From positions 3,858,001 to 3,922,000 of the forward strand of contig NC_021658.1 of assembly GCF_000418325.1 (NCBI RefSeq): DNA of 64,000 bases, read 5' to 3'. The stretch's first letter is position 1. Every line of letters starts with the position of its first letter. The position numbers and the translations under genes are program-made. Below, piece after piece: positions 25,906 to 35,152 of this stretch. The DNA is from Sorangium cellulosum So0157-2 (GTDB taxonomy: Bacteria; Myxococcota_A; Polyangia; Polyangiales; Polyangiaceae). The notes under the pieces are model-generated. The model was not told where the DNA came from, made no database searches, and was given only the letters and a program-made list of their open reading frames with translations.

Positions 25906-26578
25906 TCGCCGTGGGGGAGGGAGCGCTCTACCGACTGCTCAGCTGGATGTCGCCGGCCTACCCGATCGGCGGCTTCAGCTACAGCCACGGGATCGAACGG
26001 GCGGTCGAGGCAGGCGTTCTGGGCACGGCGGAGCAGCTCCGGGCCTGGGTCGCGGCGATCCTCGGCGACGGCTCGGGCCGGGTCGACGCGGCCCTCCTCG
26101 CGGCCGCCTACCGCGCGGAGCACGACCGGGAGCTCGACGAGGTGGCCGAGCTCGGGGCGGCGCTCCGGGCCACCCGCGAGCTCGCGCTGGAGAGCGCGCA
26201 GCAGGGGGCCGCGTTCCTCGTCATCACGCGCGCCGCCTGGCCGCATCCTCGCCTCGACGCGTTCGCCGAGCGCCACGCGGGCGAGGCGCCGCTCCCCGTC
26301 GCGGTCGGGCTCGCCGCGGCCGCGCACGGCGTGCCGCTCGATCCGGCGCTGACAGCGTACCTGCACGCCTTCGGCTCCAGCCTGGTCTCGGCGGGCATCC
26401 GGCTGATCCCGCTCGGCCAGACGGACGGCCAGCGCGTCGTGGCGGCGCTCGAGCCGGTCGTCGTCGCCGCCGCCCGGCGCGCCCGCGAGGCGCCGCTCGA
26501 TCGCATCGGCGCCGCGACCCCCGGGGTCGATCTCGCGTCGATGCAGCACGAAACCCAACACACGAGGTTGTTTCGATC

Positions 26579-26582
<4 letters not shown>
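25902..26582 (+). CDS. ureF: Urease accessory protein UreF
   Basis: The protein has 226 residues with a GTG start overlapping the ureE stop by four bases. Family segments are LYRLLSWMSPAYPIGGFSYS, HGIERAVEAGVLGTAEQLRA, ALLAAAYRAEHDRELDEVAE and GSSLVSAGIRLIPLGQTDGQ. UreF binds UreD and gates the GTPase UreG during nickel delivery. All expected helices are present. The end overlaps the ureG ATG as ATGA, showing that E, F and G are translationally coupled. Confidence 0.96.
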
Positions 26583-27223
<641 letters not shown>

Positions 27224-27376
27224 AGGGCGGGCGGCGAGAGACCTTCACGCTGTCGCCGCATGATCCGAGCGGCGCCGCGCGGCGGCGCCGCGCATCGCCG
27301 GGTCGTGCTCATCGGCCCGGGCGACACGATGAAGTGCGATGCTCGAGGGCGCGAGCGGCAGCAGCGTGAGGTCACC

Positions 27377-28456
27377 ATGAACACGAGCGATCAGCGACTC
27401 ATCGAGATGCATCTGCAGCACGGCGAACGCCTGTTGGCCCGATCCGAGGGGGGGACATCGGTCGAGTGCGCGCGGCACCCCGACCTGCCGCACCTGTACA
27501 CCGTCGACGCAGGCAGGCTGGCCCCCGGGGAGCCGTTCCGGTACGTGGTGCGCCGCGCCGATGGCACCGAGAGGACGGAGCGGTTCTTCGCCCACGCGCT
27601 CGACCAGGGCGGGCCGGTGGACGTGTGGGAGGGGATCCGCGCCGTGGACAACGCCTTTTACGCGACCGAGGTCAAGGAGCACTTCGAGCGCCGCGGGTTC
27701 GCCGTGGTCCGGGGCGTCGTGTCCGCGGACGTGGTGAGCGCCCTGCGCGCGGTGGTGCATCCCCTCGTCGCCGACGTGTGGGAGAAGGACAGGGCCGCGT
27801 ACCGGGACAAGATCAACCTGGAAAAGGTGCTGCTCCGCGTCCCCTACCTCCTCCAGGCGCTCGCCGAGAAGCTGGGGCCGCTCCTCGGCCGCCTCCTGGG
27901 GGACGAGGTGTTCCTCGAATACGAGCAGGTCATGGTGGTGCGCGCGGGCTCATCGTACGCCACCCGGCGCCACCGGGATGTCGACGGCGGCAAGGCCGGC
28001 TTCTCCGAAGCTTCGAAGCGCCACAAGGGCTCCGTGCACCTCTGGATCCCCCTCGTCGATATCGACGAGACGCGGGCGTGCATGTATGTCGATCCGCTCG
28101 ACGCGCCCGAGCGGTCCCTCGACATGACGATGCAGGCCGGCGACGCCCTGTTCCTGCACAACTACGTATGGCACGGGAGCCGCGCCAACACGTCGGCGGT
28201 GGATCGCGTCTCTTGGCTCCTGAACTTCGCGCCCGCGCCGAGCCACGATGAAACCAACCCGAGCGCCGACCTCAACCTCCAGATCTTGCGGGGCGGCGTG
28301 CCCACCGATCTCGGCCCTGACGCGTGCTCCCGGCTGGCCGGGGAGAAGCACGCGTTCTTGAACCTCTTCGACGCGTTCTTCACGTACGATCCCTCCCTCC
28401 TGCGGATGGTCCACCCGGACAACCGAGGGGTGAGCCGCGAGCGCCTTCCCTTGTGA
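27377..28456 (+). CDS. Phytanoyl-CoA dioxygenase-like Fe(II)/2-oxoglutarate oxygenase
   Basis: The protein has 359 residues from the ATG at 27377. The double-stranded beta-helix metal motif is visible as His199-x-Asp201 (ATRRHRDVDGG) and His266 (NYVWHGSRANTS), and Arg277 (VDRVSWL) would bind 2-oxoglutarate. Other conserved parts are FERRGFAVVRGVVSADVVSA and TMQAGDALFLHN. The first 90 residues form an extra domain of unknown role. The substrate cannot be told from the sequence. It lies 153 bases after ureG and may be read from its own promoter. Family members act on lipids, amino acids or natural products. Confidence 0.85.
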   Translation: MNTSDQRLIEMHLQHGERLLARSEGGTSVECARHPDLPHLYTVDAGRLAPGEPFRYVVRRADGTERTERFFAHALDQGGPVDVWEGIRAVDNAFYATEVKEHFERRGFAVVRGVVSADVVSALRAVVHPLVADVWEKDRAAYRDKINLEKVLLRVPYLLQALAEKLGPLLGRLLGDEVFLEYEQVMVVRAGSSYATRRHRDVDGGKAGFSEASKRHKGSVHLWIPLVDIDETRACMYVDPLDAPERSLDMTMQAGDALFLHNYVWHGSRANTSAVDRVSWLLNFAPAPSHDETNPSADLNLQILRGGVPTDLGPDACSRLAGEKHAFLNLFDAFFTYDPSLLRMVHPDNRGVSRERLPL

Positions 28457-28566
28457 TCGTCGGCGTCCAGGAGGTCCGTCGGACCGGGAGCGGTCCCGTC
28501 CGGGCAGCGGGGCCGCCCGGACGCATGATCGCGAGCTGCGGCGGCCGGGCGTCGCGGCCGCGCGGC

Positions 28567-29085
28567 TCAGGCGTCCTGCACGACGACGCGGTTCATGCGG
28601 ATCGGGGTCACGGGCCGGTCGCTCCCGTCGGTGGGCGACTTCTCGATCTTGTGCACGACGTCCATGCCCTCGATCACGCGGCCGAACACGGGGTGCTTGG
28701 AGGGGCCGGGCGTGAACCAGTCGAGGTAGGCGTTGTGGACCGTGTTGATGAAGAACTGGCACGATCCGCTGTTGGGGGAGCCCGTGTTGGCCATGGAGAG
28801 CGTGCCGGGCTCGTTCGAGAGCTTGGCGCTCGCCGGGTGCTCGTCCTTGATGCAGCCGTCGGGCCCGTCGCCCGTGCCCGCCAGACGGCTCTTCGGATCG
28901 CGGCTGTGCGGGCAGCCGAACTGGAGCATGAAGCCGTCGATGACGCGGTGGAAGTGCAGCCCGTCGTAAAACCCGCTCTTCGCGAGCTTGAGGAAGTTTC
29001 CGGCGGTAACGGGCATCTTGTCGACGTAGAGCTCGATCTTGATGTTGCCCAGGGAGGTCTCGAGGAGCGCGGTGGGGTTGGCCAT
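28567..29085 (-). CDS. Cyclophilin-type peptidyl-prolyl cis-trans isomerase
   Basis: The protein has 172 residues. It begins LLETSLGNIKIELYVDKMPV and has NFLKLAKSGFYDGLHFHRVI, DGFMLQFGCPHSRDPKSR, LSMANTGSPNSGSCQFFINT and HPVFGRVIEGMDVVHKIEKS, the complete cyclophilin core with the catalytic Arg in FHRVI. No signal peptide is present, so it acts in the cytoplasm on Xaa-Pro bonds during folding. It is convergent with the dioxygenase gene. Cys replaces a usual residue in the GSQFFI motif (GSCQFFI), which may be a harmless substitution. Confidence 0.96.
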   Translation of the reverse strand: MANPTALLETSLGNIKIELYVDKMPVTAGNFLKLAKSGFYDGLHFHRVIDGFMLQFGCPHSRDPKSRLAGTGDGPDGCIKDEHPASAKLSNEPGTLSMANTGSPNSGSCQFFINTVHNAYLDWFTPGPSKHPVFGRVIEGMDVVHKIEKSPTDGSDRPVTPIRMNRVVVQDA

Positions 29086-29130
29086 GGGCGAGAGGGTAGG
29101 TGAAAGCGTGGGCGGGCCGCAAGCGCGGGA

Positions 29131-29152
29131 AGCGCGGCGCTAGCGCCGCGCT
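29131..29152. repeat. Perfect 22-bp palindrome
   Basis: AGCGCGGCGC followed by TAGCGCCGCGCT is fully self-complementary. It lies 46-67 bases upstream of the cyclophilin start, in the gap to the Gly-rich lipoprotein gene. It could be an operator, a strong hairpin or a small repeat element. No T-run follows. Confidence 0.55.
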
Positions 29153-29370
29153 ACCCGGCCCCGGGGTTGTCCAAGGGCGGCATGCGCTGCTCTGCCGGCT
29201 CCGTCCGCGGCGCCTCGGCCGTGGCGCTTTGCTTGTCCGGCCGCCCGACCCTCGGCGAGAGGCTTGGCCGGCGCCGAGGATGGTGAACCATGTCAGGCGC
29301 TTGCCGCGCGTGTCGGGCGCTCGCTGGCTCGGCGATGAACGGGCATGCCATCGGCGGCATCCATGAGACC

Positions 29371-31893
29371 ATGCACATGAAACGACTCGAGCTTGTCGCG
29401 GCATCTCTCGTCGCTCTCCTCGGCTGCTCCGACGCGGGGGGAGGGAGCTCCGGCGGAGCTGCTCCCGGGACGGCGACCGGCGCGGAGGGCAGCGCAGGCG
29501 GCACCGGCGGCGATGGCGGCCTCGGCGGCGCCGGCGGCGATGGCGGCCTCGGCGGCGCCGGCGGCGATGGCGGCCTCGGCGGCGCCGGCGGCGATGGCGG
29601 CCTCGGCGGCGCCGGCGGCGATGGCGGCCTCGGCGGCGCCGGCGGCGATGGCGGCCTCGGCGGCGCCGGCGGCGATGGCGGCCTCGGCGGCGCCGGCGGT
29701 GATGGCGGCCTCGGCGGCGCCGGCGGTGATGGCGGCCTCGGCGGCGCCGGCGGTGATGGCGGCCTCGGCGGCGCCGGCGGTGATGGCGGCCTCGGCGGCG
29801 CCGGCGGCCATGGCGGCCTCGGCGGCGCCGGCGGTGATGGCGGCCTCGGCGGCGCCGGCGGTGATGGCGGCCTCGGCGGCGCCGGCGGTGATGGCGGCCT
29901 CGGCGGCGCTGGCGGCCTCGGCGGCGATGGCGGCCTCGGCGGCGCCGGCGGCGATGGCGCCGCCCTGGGCCCGTGCGGCACTGGCCGCCTGGCGCTCGGC
30001 TCTCCGAATGCCTTTCTCGATCTCGGTCACAGAAACCTCACCCGGCTCTTCCTCTCCGGAAATCGCGTCCTGGGCTGGGACTACGATCGCTGGATCCTCT
30101 GGGATACGGACGCCCGCGCCGCCATCGCCGACGGCCACGCGCCGGGCGGCACCTTCATCGATGATCCGCTGTCAGGAGCCCCGCCGCGCGAGCTGCCGGG
30201 GGGCGTGGAGCTCCGCGGAGACATCGTGCTGATCCAGACGGATCCAGAGCACGTCTTCGAGCTGCGCAGCGCCGCCGACGGCTCCCTGCTGGCCTCCGTC
30301 ACCGCGGAGTACGACGAGGTGGGGCTCGCGACCGACGGGAGCTACGTCTGGACACGCAGGTATTCTGGCAACATCATCACCCTCTGGAGCACCGCGGGGG
30401 TCGAGCGCTGGTCCGCGGCGGCGAGCCACCACGGCGCCCTTTACGCGGCGCCGGACGCGCTGCGCATCGCAGTGGGGGGCGACCAGGGCGTCATCGTGCT
30501 CCCCGCCGACGGCTCGCCGCTCACCGTCACCCCCGCCTTCTCGGGCACGTTCCACTCCTGGTTCCAGGATGGAGGGCGGTTTCTCACCACCACCGGCACC
30601 ACGGTGCGCGTGTACTCGAAGGCCGCGACCCAGGAGAGCATCGTCAACCTGCCGTCGACCCGTCATCTCGGCGGGACGCGCGACTACTTCTGGACCTTCG
30701 AGGACGACAGACCGGGCTACCCGCTCACGATCTATCGCGTCGGGGGCGGCGTCGTCCCCGCCGCCGAGTACGCCTACGGGAACGACTACACCCTCGTGCC
30801 GAACGATCGCGCGATCGGCGTGCTCCGCAGAGAATGGCCGGAGCTCGACGTCATCGATCTCGGCGGCGCCGAGGTGACCCGGAGCGAGCACGACATGCCC
30901 ATGTTCTACAACGCCAGGATCCACATCGACCAGGACCTGCGCTGGGTGGCCTCGAGCGCGTTCGGCATGATCTCGCTGAAGGGCATCCTCACCGATCCGG
31001 AGGACGCGGGGCTGCTCGGCTGCGGCAGGATCACCGCCCTCGGAGGCTCTCCATCGGGGCATGCGGCCGTCGCGACGGCTTCGGGGAAAGTCTTCATCTA
31101 CGACACGGCCGCGCTCGACGCGGGGCCCTTGGCGGCCGTCCCGTTCCTCACCGAAAAGGTGATGCTCTCGGCGGACGGCAGCCTGCTCGCGGCGCGCGCC
31201 TATGGCGCCCGGTCGAGCGTCGTGGACTACTCTCTCCGGCTCTTCTCCCTGCCGGACGGCGAGGAGCGCGCCTCGCTGTCGCGCGACGTGGGGGCGAGGG
31301 ACTTCTCGATGTCGCTCGACGGCGCCGTGCTCGGTCGCTCCTACTCCTCGAGCACCACCATGTACCAGCGCATCGTGAGCGACTGGTCGGGCGAAACGGT
31401 GATCTTCCAGGACACCAGGCGTGCGCCGCCGCCGTTCGTCTCCCCCGACGGCCGTCACTTCGTCGTGACCGATGATGTCTCCGAGAAGGGCTGCGGGTTC
31501 ACGCAGATCTACGAGGGCAGCGCGCTCGTCAACGCGGTGCGCGGCTGCGCGGTCGGCTGGGTCGACGATACCCGCGTGCTCGTCCAGACCTACGTCCAGA
31601 ATCGCGACACCTTTCGCTGGAACTACGAGGCATCGACGATCTACGACGAGCTGGGCAACGTCGTCGGCACGCCGTCGCTGCCGCGGCTGCCCGTCCGCAC
31701 CGAGTACACAACCGACGACTACTACGGGATTCAGCCGGTCTCGGCGACGGTCTTCTACTCGCGCAACGACGGCGTCTTCTACGACATCGAGACGGGGGCG
31801 GCGGTCGCGACCTTCGGGGGGGTGCAGAACGCCGTCGCTGGCGCCTTCCTCGTCCATGGGTGCGGCTACAACGTCTGCGCGACGCCTTACTGA
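29371..31893 (+). CDS. Lipoprotein with Gly-rich nonapeptide repeats and beta-propeller-like domain
   Basis: From the ATG at 29371 the protein has 840 residues. An ATG at 29377 is equally possible. The start KRLELVAASLVALLGCSDAG is a lipoprotein signal with lipobox LLGC. Then about 16 copies of the nonapeptide GGLGGAGGD (roughly residues 45-195) form a spacer. The remaining 640 residues have recurring blades such as LGHRNLTRLFLSGNRVLGWD and HATDG-like ATDGSYVWTRRYSGNIITLW, and end at NVCATPY. They look like a seven-bladed propeller related to WD40 proteins. Surface display is likely. It is convergent with the WD40 lipoprotein at 31972. Confidence 0.85.
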   Translation: MHMKRLELVAASLVALLGCSDAGGGSSGGAAPGTATGAEGSAGGTGGDGGLGGAGGDGGLGGAGGDGGLGGAGGDGGLGGAGGDGGLGGAGGDGGLGGAGGDGGLGGAGGDGGLGGAGGDGGLGGAGGDGGLGGAGGDGGLGGAGGHGGLGGAGGDGGLGGAGGDGGLGGAGGDGGLGGAGGLGGDGGLGGAGGDGAALGPCGTGRLALGSPNAFLDLGHRNLTRLFLSGNRVLGWDYDRWILWDTDARAAIADGHAPGGTFIDDPLSGAPPRELPGGVELRGDIVLIQTDPEHVFELRSAADGSLLASVTAEYDEVGLATDGSYVWTRRYSGNIITLWSTAGVERWSAAASHHGALYAAPDALRIAVGGDQGVIVLPADGSPLTVTPAFSGTFHSWFQDGGRFLTTTGTTVRVYSKAATQESIVNLPSTRHLGGTRDYFWTFEDDRPGYPLTIYRVGGGVVPAAEYAYGNDYTLVPNDRAIGVLRREWPELDVIDLGGAEVTRSEHDMPMFYNARIHIDQDLRWVASSAFGMISLKGILTDPEDAGLLGCGRITALGGSPSGHAAVATASGKVFIYDTAALDAGPLAAVPFLTEKVMLSADGSLLAARAYGARSSVVDYSLRLFSLPDGEERASLSRDVGARDFSMSLDGAVLGRSYSSSTTMYQRIVSDWSGETVIFQDTRRAPPPFVSPDGRHFVVTDDVSEKGCGFTQIYEGSALVNAVRGCAVGWVDDTRVLVQTYVQNRDTFRWNYEASTIYDELGNVVGTPSLPRLPVRTEYTTDDYYGIQPVSATVFYSRNDGVFYDIETGAAVATFGGVQNAVAGAFLVHGCGYNVCATPY
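29496..29957 (+). repeat. 27-bp coding minisatellite (GGLGGAGGD)
   Basis: A 27-base unit, GGCGGCCTCGGCGGCGCCGG plus GGCGAT or GGTGAT, is repeated about 16 times. The first units end GGCGAT and most later ones GGTGAT, with one CAT variant (Gly-His) and one shortened copy near 29910. The unit length is a multiple of three, so gains and losses keep the reading frame of the lipoprotein. Confidence 0.95.
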
Positions 31894-31971
31894 GCGGGTC
31901 GCCGCGGCGGCGCGCCCCCGGGCTTCCTACGAGGCCTTCGACGACGGGGGGCCATCGTCGGCTACGCCGTC

Positions 31972-34005
31972 TCAGCGCGGCGGGGGAGCAGGAGAGGGAG
32001 ACGCGGGGGAGTCACCGAGGCAATACACGCGCACGCCGGGGACCCCGCCCACGATGACGTGACGCGCGTCGGGGGAGAAGCTCACGTTCCCCATGTTCGC
32101 CTCGGCGAAGGAGTACAGGCGACGAACAGGCTCATGCTTCTCGATGTCGAAGATCGTGATCGTGCCCGTGTGACCGGGGGTGAGGCCCCAGTTCGCCGCC
32201 GCGCTCGCCAGGTAGCGGCCGTCGGGCGAGAGGGCGATCTCGCCGTCGTGGATGTCGATGTCGCCTGCGCCGCCGCTGCTCCGCTCGAGGAACTCCTCGA
32301 TCAGCTCGCCGGTCTCGACGTCCCAGAAGCGAATGCTGCCCCGCTCGTCGGCGGTGGCGAGGCGTTGATTGTCGGGGAAGAAGGCGAGCGTCCGCACCGG
32401 GTGCTCGTGGCCGACGAGCTCGTGGAGCACCTCGCGCGTCGCTGCGTCGTGGACGCGGACGGCGATGCCCGTGTACGTCGTGGGAATGGTGGAGTCGTCG
32501 CTCGCGGCAAACCCAGCGACCGCGATGAGCCGCTGATCCGGAGACCAGACCCAGGCTGTTTGATTGCCCTCGAAGCCGGGGAAGGTGGCGACGCGCGCGC
32601 CGGTCGCGGCGTCGAATACCCGGAAGATCCCCCTCGTGTTGGCGTCATGGGTGCCGAGCATCAGCGTGCCGTCGGGGGACATCCTCAGGTCTCCCGACCA
32701 CTCGGGGTCCGAGGACGAGGTCGTGGGCAGGTCCTCGTCGGTCTCATAGGTGACGGTCCGCGTCGGATCGCTCTCCTCGAGGTCGTAGTAGCGACCGACG
32801 CCGTCATGGTTGATGAGCAGCTCGCCGGAAGGGTGGAAGGCGACGAGGTGCTGGTTGCCAGGCGGCCTCGGAAAGACGCGCAGGCGGGCGCCCGTCTCGT
32901 AGTCCCACGCCTCGGCGGGCTGCCCCGCGCCCGCGAACGCGACGTAGGGTCGTGTCCTGTCCAGGTCGTGGGTCCAGACGAAGCCGTTGGCGAACCGCTC
33001 GTAGATGACCTCGCCCGAGCCGGTGTCGTAGACGTGGAGGCTCTGCGACGCGATCGCGAGGCGCGAGCCGTCGGGGGACACGGCGAGCTGGCGCGGCGAG
33101 AACGTGGCGGGATACTCCATCTCGACCGCGCCGCCCTCGAGGGCGAGCCGCTCGATGTGGCTCGGGTGGGCGACGTAGACGGCGCCGGTGTCAGGGCCGA
33201 GCGCGAGGGCCTGGACGACGTTGCGCGCCCGCACCTCCGCGCGCTCCGGGATACCCTCCTTGGCCTCGAAGACGATCACGTCGTCGTCCTCGGCCCAGGC
33301 GAAGCGCGTCCCGTCGGGGGAGAAGGCGCCCACGCGGTCGCCGAAGGTCGTCTCCCCGACGAGCCTCCCGTCCCTGGCGTCGCGGAGCTGGGTGCCGCGG
33401 TCCTTGCCAAGAGCGAAGAGGCTGCCGCGCGGCGACGCGATCAGGGGCGCGACAGGGCCTTCGCCGACGTCGACCGACCAGCGCTCCTCCCACGAGGCGG
33501 GGTCGAGCGCCTTGACGGTGCCGTCGCCGAACCCAACCAGGATGACGCCGCCCTCCTCGGAGCGGGCGAACGCGGTGATGCCGGCGATCTTCGGGCTCTC
33601 GGCGAGGCGCTTGCCGGACGGGGCGTCCCAGATTCGCACGATCTCGTCCTCTCCGAAGCTCGCGGCCACGCGGCCGTCCGACGAGAGCGCGGCGCCGTAG
33701 ACCGTGCCGCGGTGATCCGCCGCGGTGCGCTCGACGGCCCACGTGCGCGCGTCGATCGCGCTCGTCCCGAGCCTATCGCCGACGAGCAGGCGCTCGCCGT
33801 CGCCCGAGAAATCGACGGTCATGGCGGCCGATGGGAGGTCGCGACAGGGGGTGAGATCGAAGCCGCCATCGGGGTCGATTCCGCCGCCGGGGCTGTCGTC
33901 GCCGGAGCCCCTCTCGCCCGGGGGAGCGGGGGGCTCGCCGGGCTCGCCGCAGGCCGTGAGGATCGAGAAGAGAAGGATTGAAGATGCGTTGAGAAGCTGT
34001 CTCAT
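31972..34005 (-). CDS. WD40-repeat lipoprotein (complete copy)
   Basis: The protein has 677 residues. The start MRQLLNASSILLFSILTACG is a lipoprotein signal with lipobox LTAC, followed by a Gly/Pro/Asp-rich linker. Then come WD40 blades: VAASFGEDEIVRIWDAPSGK, RLAIASQSLHVYDTGSGEVI, EHPVRTLAFFPDNQRLATAD with RGSIRFWDVETGELIEE, and a last blade YLASAAANWGLTPGHTGTIT. It is predicted to sit on the membrane surface and bind partners through the propeller. This copy keeps its natural end, ending PASPSPAPPPR. It was duplicated together with the neighbouring Uma2 gene to give the truncated copy at 34998-36971. Confidence 0.92.
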   Translation of the reverse strand: MRQLLNASSILLFSILTACGEPGEPPAPPGERGSGDDSPGGGIDPDGGFDLTPCRDLPSAAMTVDFSGDGERLLVGDRLGTSAIDARTWAVERTAADHRGTVYGAALSSDGRVAASFGEDEIVRIWDAPSGKRLAESPKIAGITAFARSEEGGVILVGFGDGTVKALDPASWEERWSVDVGEGPVAPLIASPRGSLFALGKDRGTQLRDARDGRLVGETTFGDRVGAFSPDGTRFAWAEDDDVIVFEAKEGIPERAEVRARNVVQALALGPDTGAVYVAHPSHIERLALEGGAVEMEYPATFSPRQLAVSPDGSRLAIASQSLHVYDTGSGEVIYERFANGFVWTHDLDRTRPYVAFAGAGQPAEAWDYETGARLRVFPRPPGNQHLVAFHPSGELLINHDGVGRYYDLEESDPTRTVTYETDEDLPTTSSSDPEWSGDLRMSPDGTLMLGTHDANTRGIFRVFDAATGARVATFPGFEGNQTAWVWSPDQRLIAVAGFAASDDSTIPTTYTGIAVRVHDAATREVLHELVGHEHPVRTLAFFPDNQRLATADERGSIRFWDVETGELIEEFLERSSGGAGDIDIHDGEIALSPDGRYLASAAANWGLTPGHTGTITIFDIEKHEPVRRLYSFAEANMGNVSFSPDARHVIVGGVPGVRVYCLGDSPASPSPAPPPR

Positions 34006-34064
34006 GGTGAGAGGCAGTGTAGCGACGTCCTCGGTTTGCGGGAAGGCCAGCAGGGGATCGGGCG

Positions 34065-34143
34065 TGGCATGTCACGGTTCGAGGGCGTGACATGTCACGG
34101 TTTGGGGGCGTGACATGTCACGGTTCGAGGGCGTGACATGTCA
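34065..34143. promoter_or_regulatory. Array of four TGACATGTCA palindromes, 23-bp period (unit 1)
   Basis: Palindromic 10-mers sit at 34065 (variant TGGCATGTCA), 34088, 34111 and 34134, exactly 23 bases apart. They lie 60-138 bases upstream of the WD40 lipoprotein start. The regular phasing and perfect symmetry suggest an operator array for a dimeric regulator. Confidence 0.65.
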
Positions 34144-34243
34144 CGGCTTCAGGCGACCATCCCGGTACGAGCGGAGTCCTGTGACGCGGCGGGGACCACG
34201 CACCGCGATCTGGAGCCCGAGAACATCGTCAGTGGCGATCGAC

Positions 34244-34281
34244 GTCCCAGCGCAGGTAGGCGGCGGCGCGGCGGACCTGGT
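34244..34281 (-). pseudogene. Remnant of the 41792-42751 hypothetical gene family
   Basis: These 38 bases match 42041-42078 inside the hypothetical gene at 41792-42751 with a single mismatch. Read on the minus strand they encode YQVRRAAAYLRWD against the gene's YDQVRRAVAYLRWDEED. The fragment is isolated in the intergenic region, and a second identical copy at 37164-37201 comes from the tandem duplication. Confidence 0.7.
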
Positions 34282-34402
34282 AAGCACCTGTTCCGGGAGC
34301 GCGACACGTCCGGGGATCCCCCTTCCGAGGCGGGCGCATCTGGGCCCGACCGTTCGAGCCGCCCCGGCGATGGCTGCGCCGCACGGTAGGACCGGGGCGA
34401 GC

Positions 34403-34408
34403 TATACT
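34403..34408 (+). promoter_or_regulatory. Candidate -10 box TATACT for leaderless Uma2 mRNA
   Basis: TATACT ends seven bases before the ATG at 34415. A start of transcription at the usual distance would coincide with the ATG, giving a leaderless message. The same arrangement is kept in unit 2 at 37323-37328. No clear -35 hexamer is visible. Confidence 0.5.
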
Positions 34409-34414
34409 CCCCTC

Positions 34415-35152
34415 ATGCAACCCGCCGTGCACGCGCGTCGTCTCCGTCACGTTCGCGCGCCGTCCCCGCTCCACTTCCCGGAGGAGGCCCTCGTGCCGGA
34501 GACCAAGCGCCACCTCGATCTGAGGACCCTGCTCTACCTCGTGCTCAAGACCTACGCGGATCGAGCGGCGATCGGCTCCGACCAGTTCGTCTACTGGTTG
34601 GCGTCGGAGCCGAGCCGGTGCCTGGCGCCGGACGCCTTCGTCCGGCTCGGCACCCCGGACACGCCGTTCGGCTCGTGGAAGACGTGGGAGCGCGGGGCGC
34701 CCGAGCTCGCGGTCGAGATCGTGAGCGAGCACGACGCGGATCCGCAGACCTGGGCGGAGAAGCTCGGCAAGTACCACGAGCTCGGCGTGCTGGAGCTCGT
34801 CGCGTTCGATCCTGATGCCGCGCCCGGGGAGCGGCTGCGGGTCTGGGATCGCATCGACGGCGATCTGGTCGAGCGGGTCGTCGAGGGGGAGCGCAGCCCG
34901 TGCACGGTGCTCGATCTGCACTGGGTCGTCGTCCCGGCTGCGGGGCATCCGGCGGCGCTCCGGCTCGCCCGCACCCCCGACGGTGCAGAGCTCGTCCTCA
35001 CCCCCGAGGAGGCCGCGCGCGGGCGCGCAGAGGCCGAGCGCGGGCGCGCAGAGGCCGAGCGCCGGCGCGCGGAGGCCGAGCAGGCCGCCCGCGCGTCGGC
35101 GGAGCGGCGCATCGCCGAGCTCGAGGCCGAGCTGCGCCGGCGTGGCGGCTGA
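34415..35152 (+). CDS. Uma2-family (DUF820) restriction-endonuclease-fold protein, unit 1
   Basis: The protein has 245 residues. The PD-(D/E)XK-like fold of Uma2 is indicated by LGTPDTPFGSWKTWERGAPE, LAVEIVSEHDADPQTWAEKL and GKYHELGVLELVAFDPDA, with the acidic and Lys residues in place (EIVSEHD, EKLGKY). The C-terminal tail has RGRAEAERGRAEAERRRAEA in a heptad-like coiled coil written by a 24-bp repeat. Uma2 proteins are present in many copies in myxobacteria and cyanobacteria, with unknown biological role. No ribosome site precedes the ATG, in line with a leaderless message. Differs from unit 2 at about ten positions. Confidence 0.88.
   Translation: MQPAVHARRLRHVRAPSPLHFPEEALVPETKRHLDLRTLLYLVLKTYADRAAIGSDQFVYWLASEPSRCLAPDAFVRLGTPDTPFGSWKTWERGAPELAVEIVSEHDADPQTWAEKLGKYHELGVLELVAFDPDAAPGERLRVWDRIDGDLVERVVEGERSPCTVLDLHWVVVPAAGHPAALRLARTPDGAELVLTPEEAARGRAEAERGRAEAERRRAEAEQAARASAERRIAELEAELRRRGG

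Noticed and set aside
29293..30138. Alternative frames across the Gly-rich repeat (Ala-rich and Pro-rich products)
   Set aside because: The repeat keeps all frames open. Only the plus frame with the lipoprotein signal continues into a natural domain.
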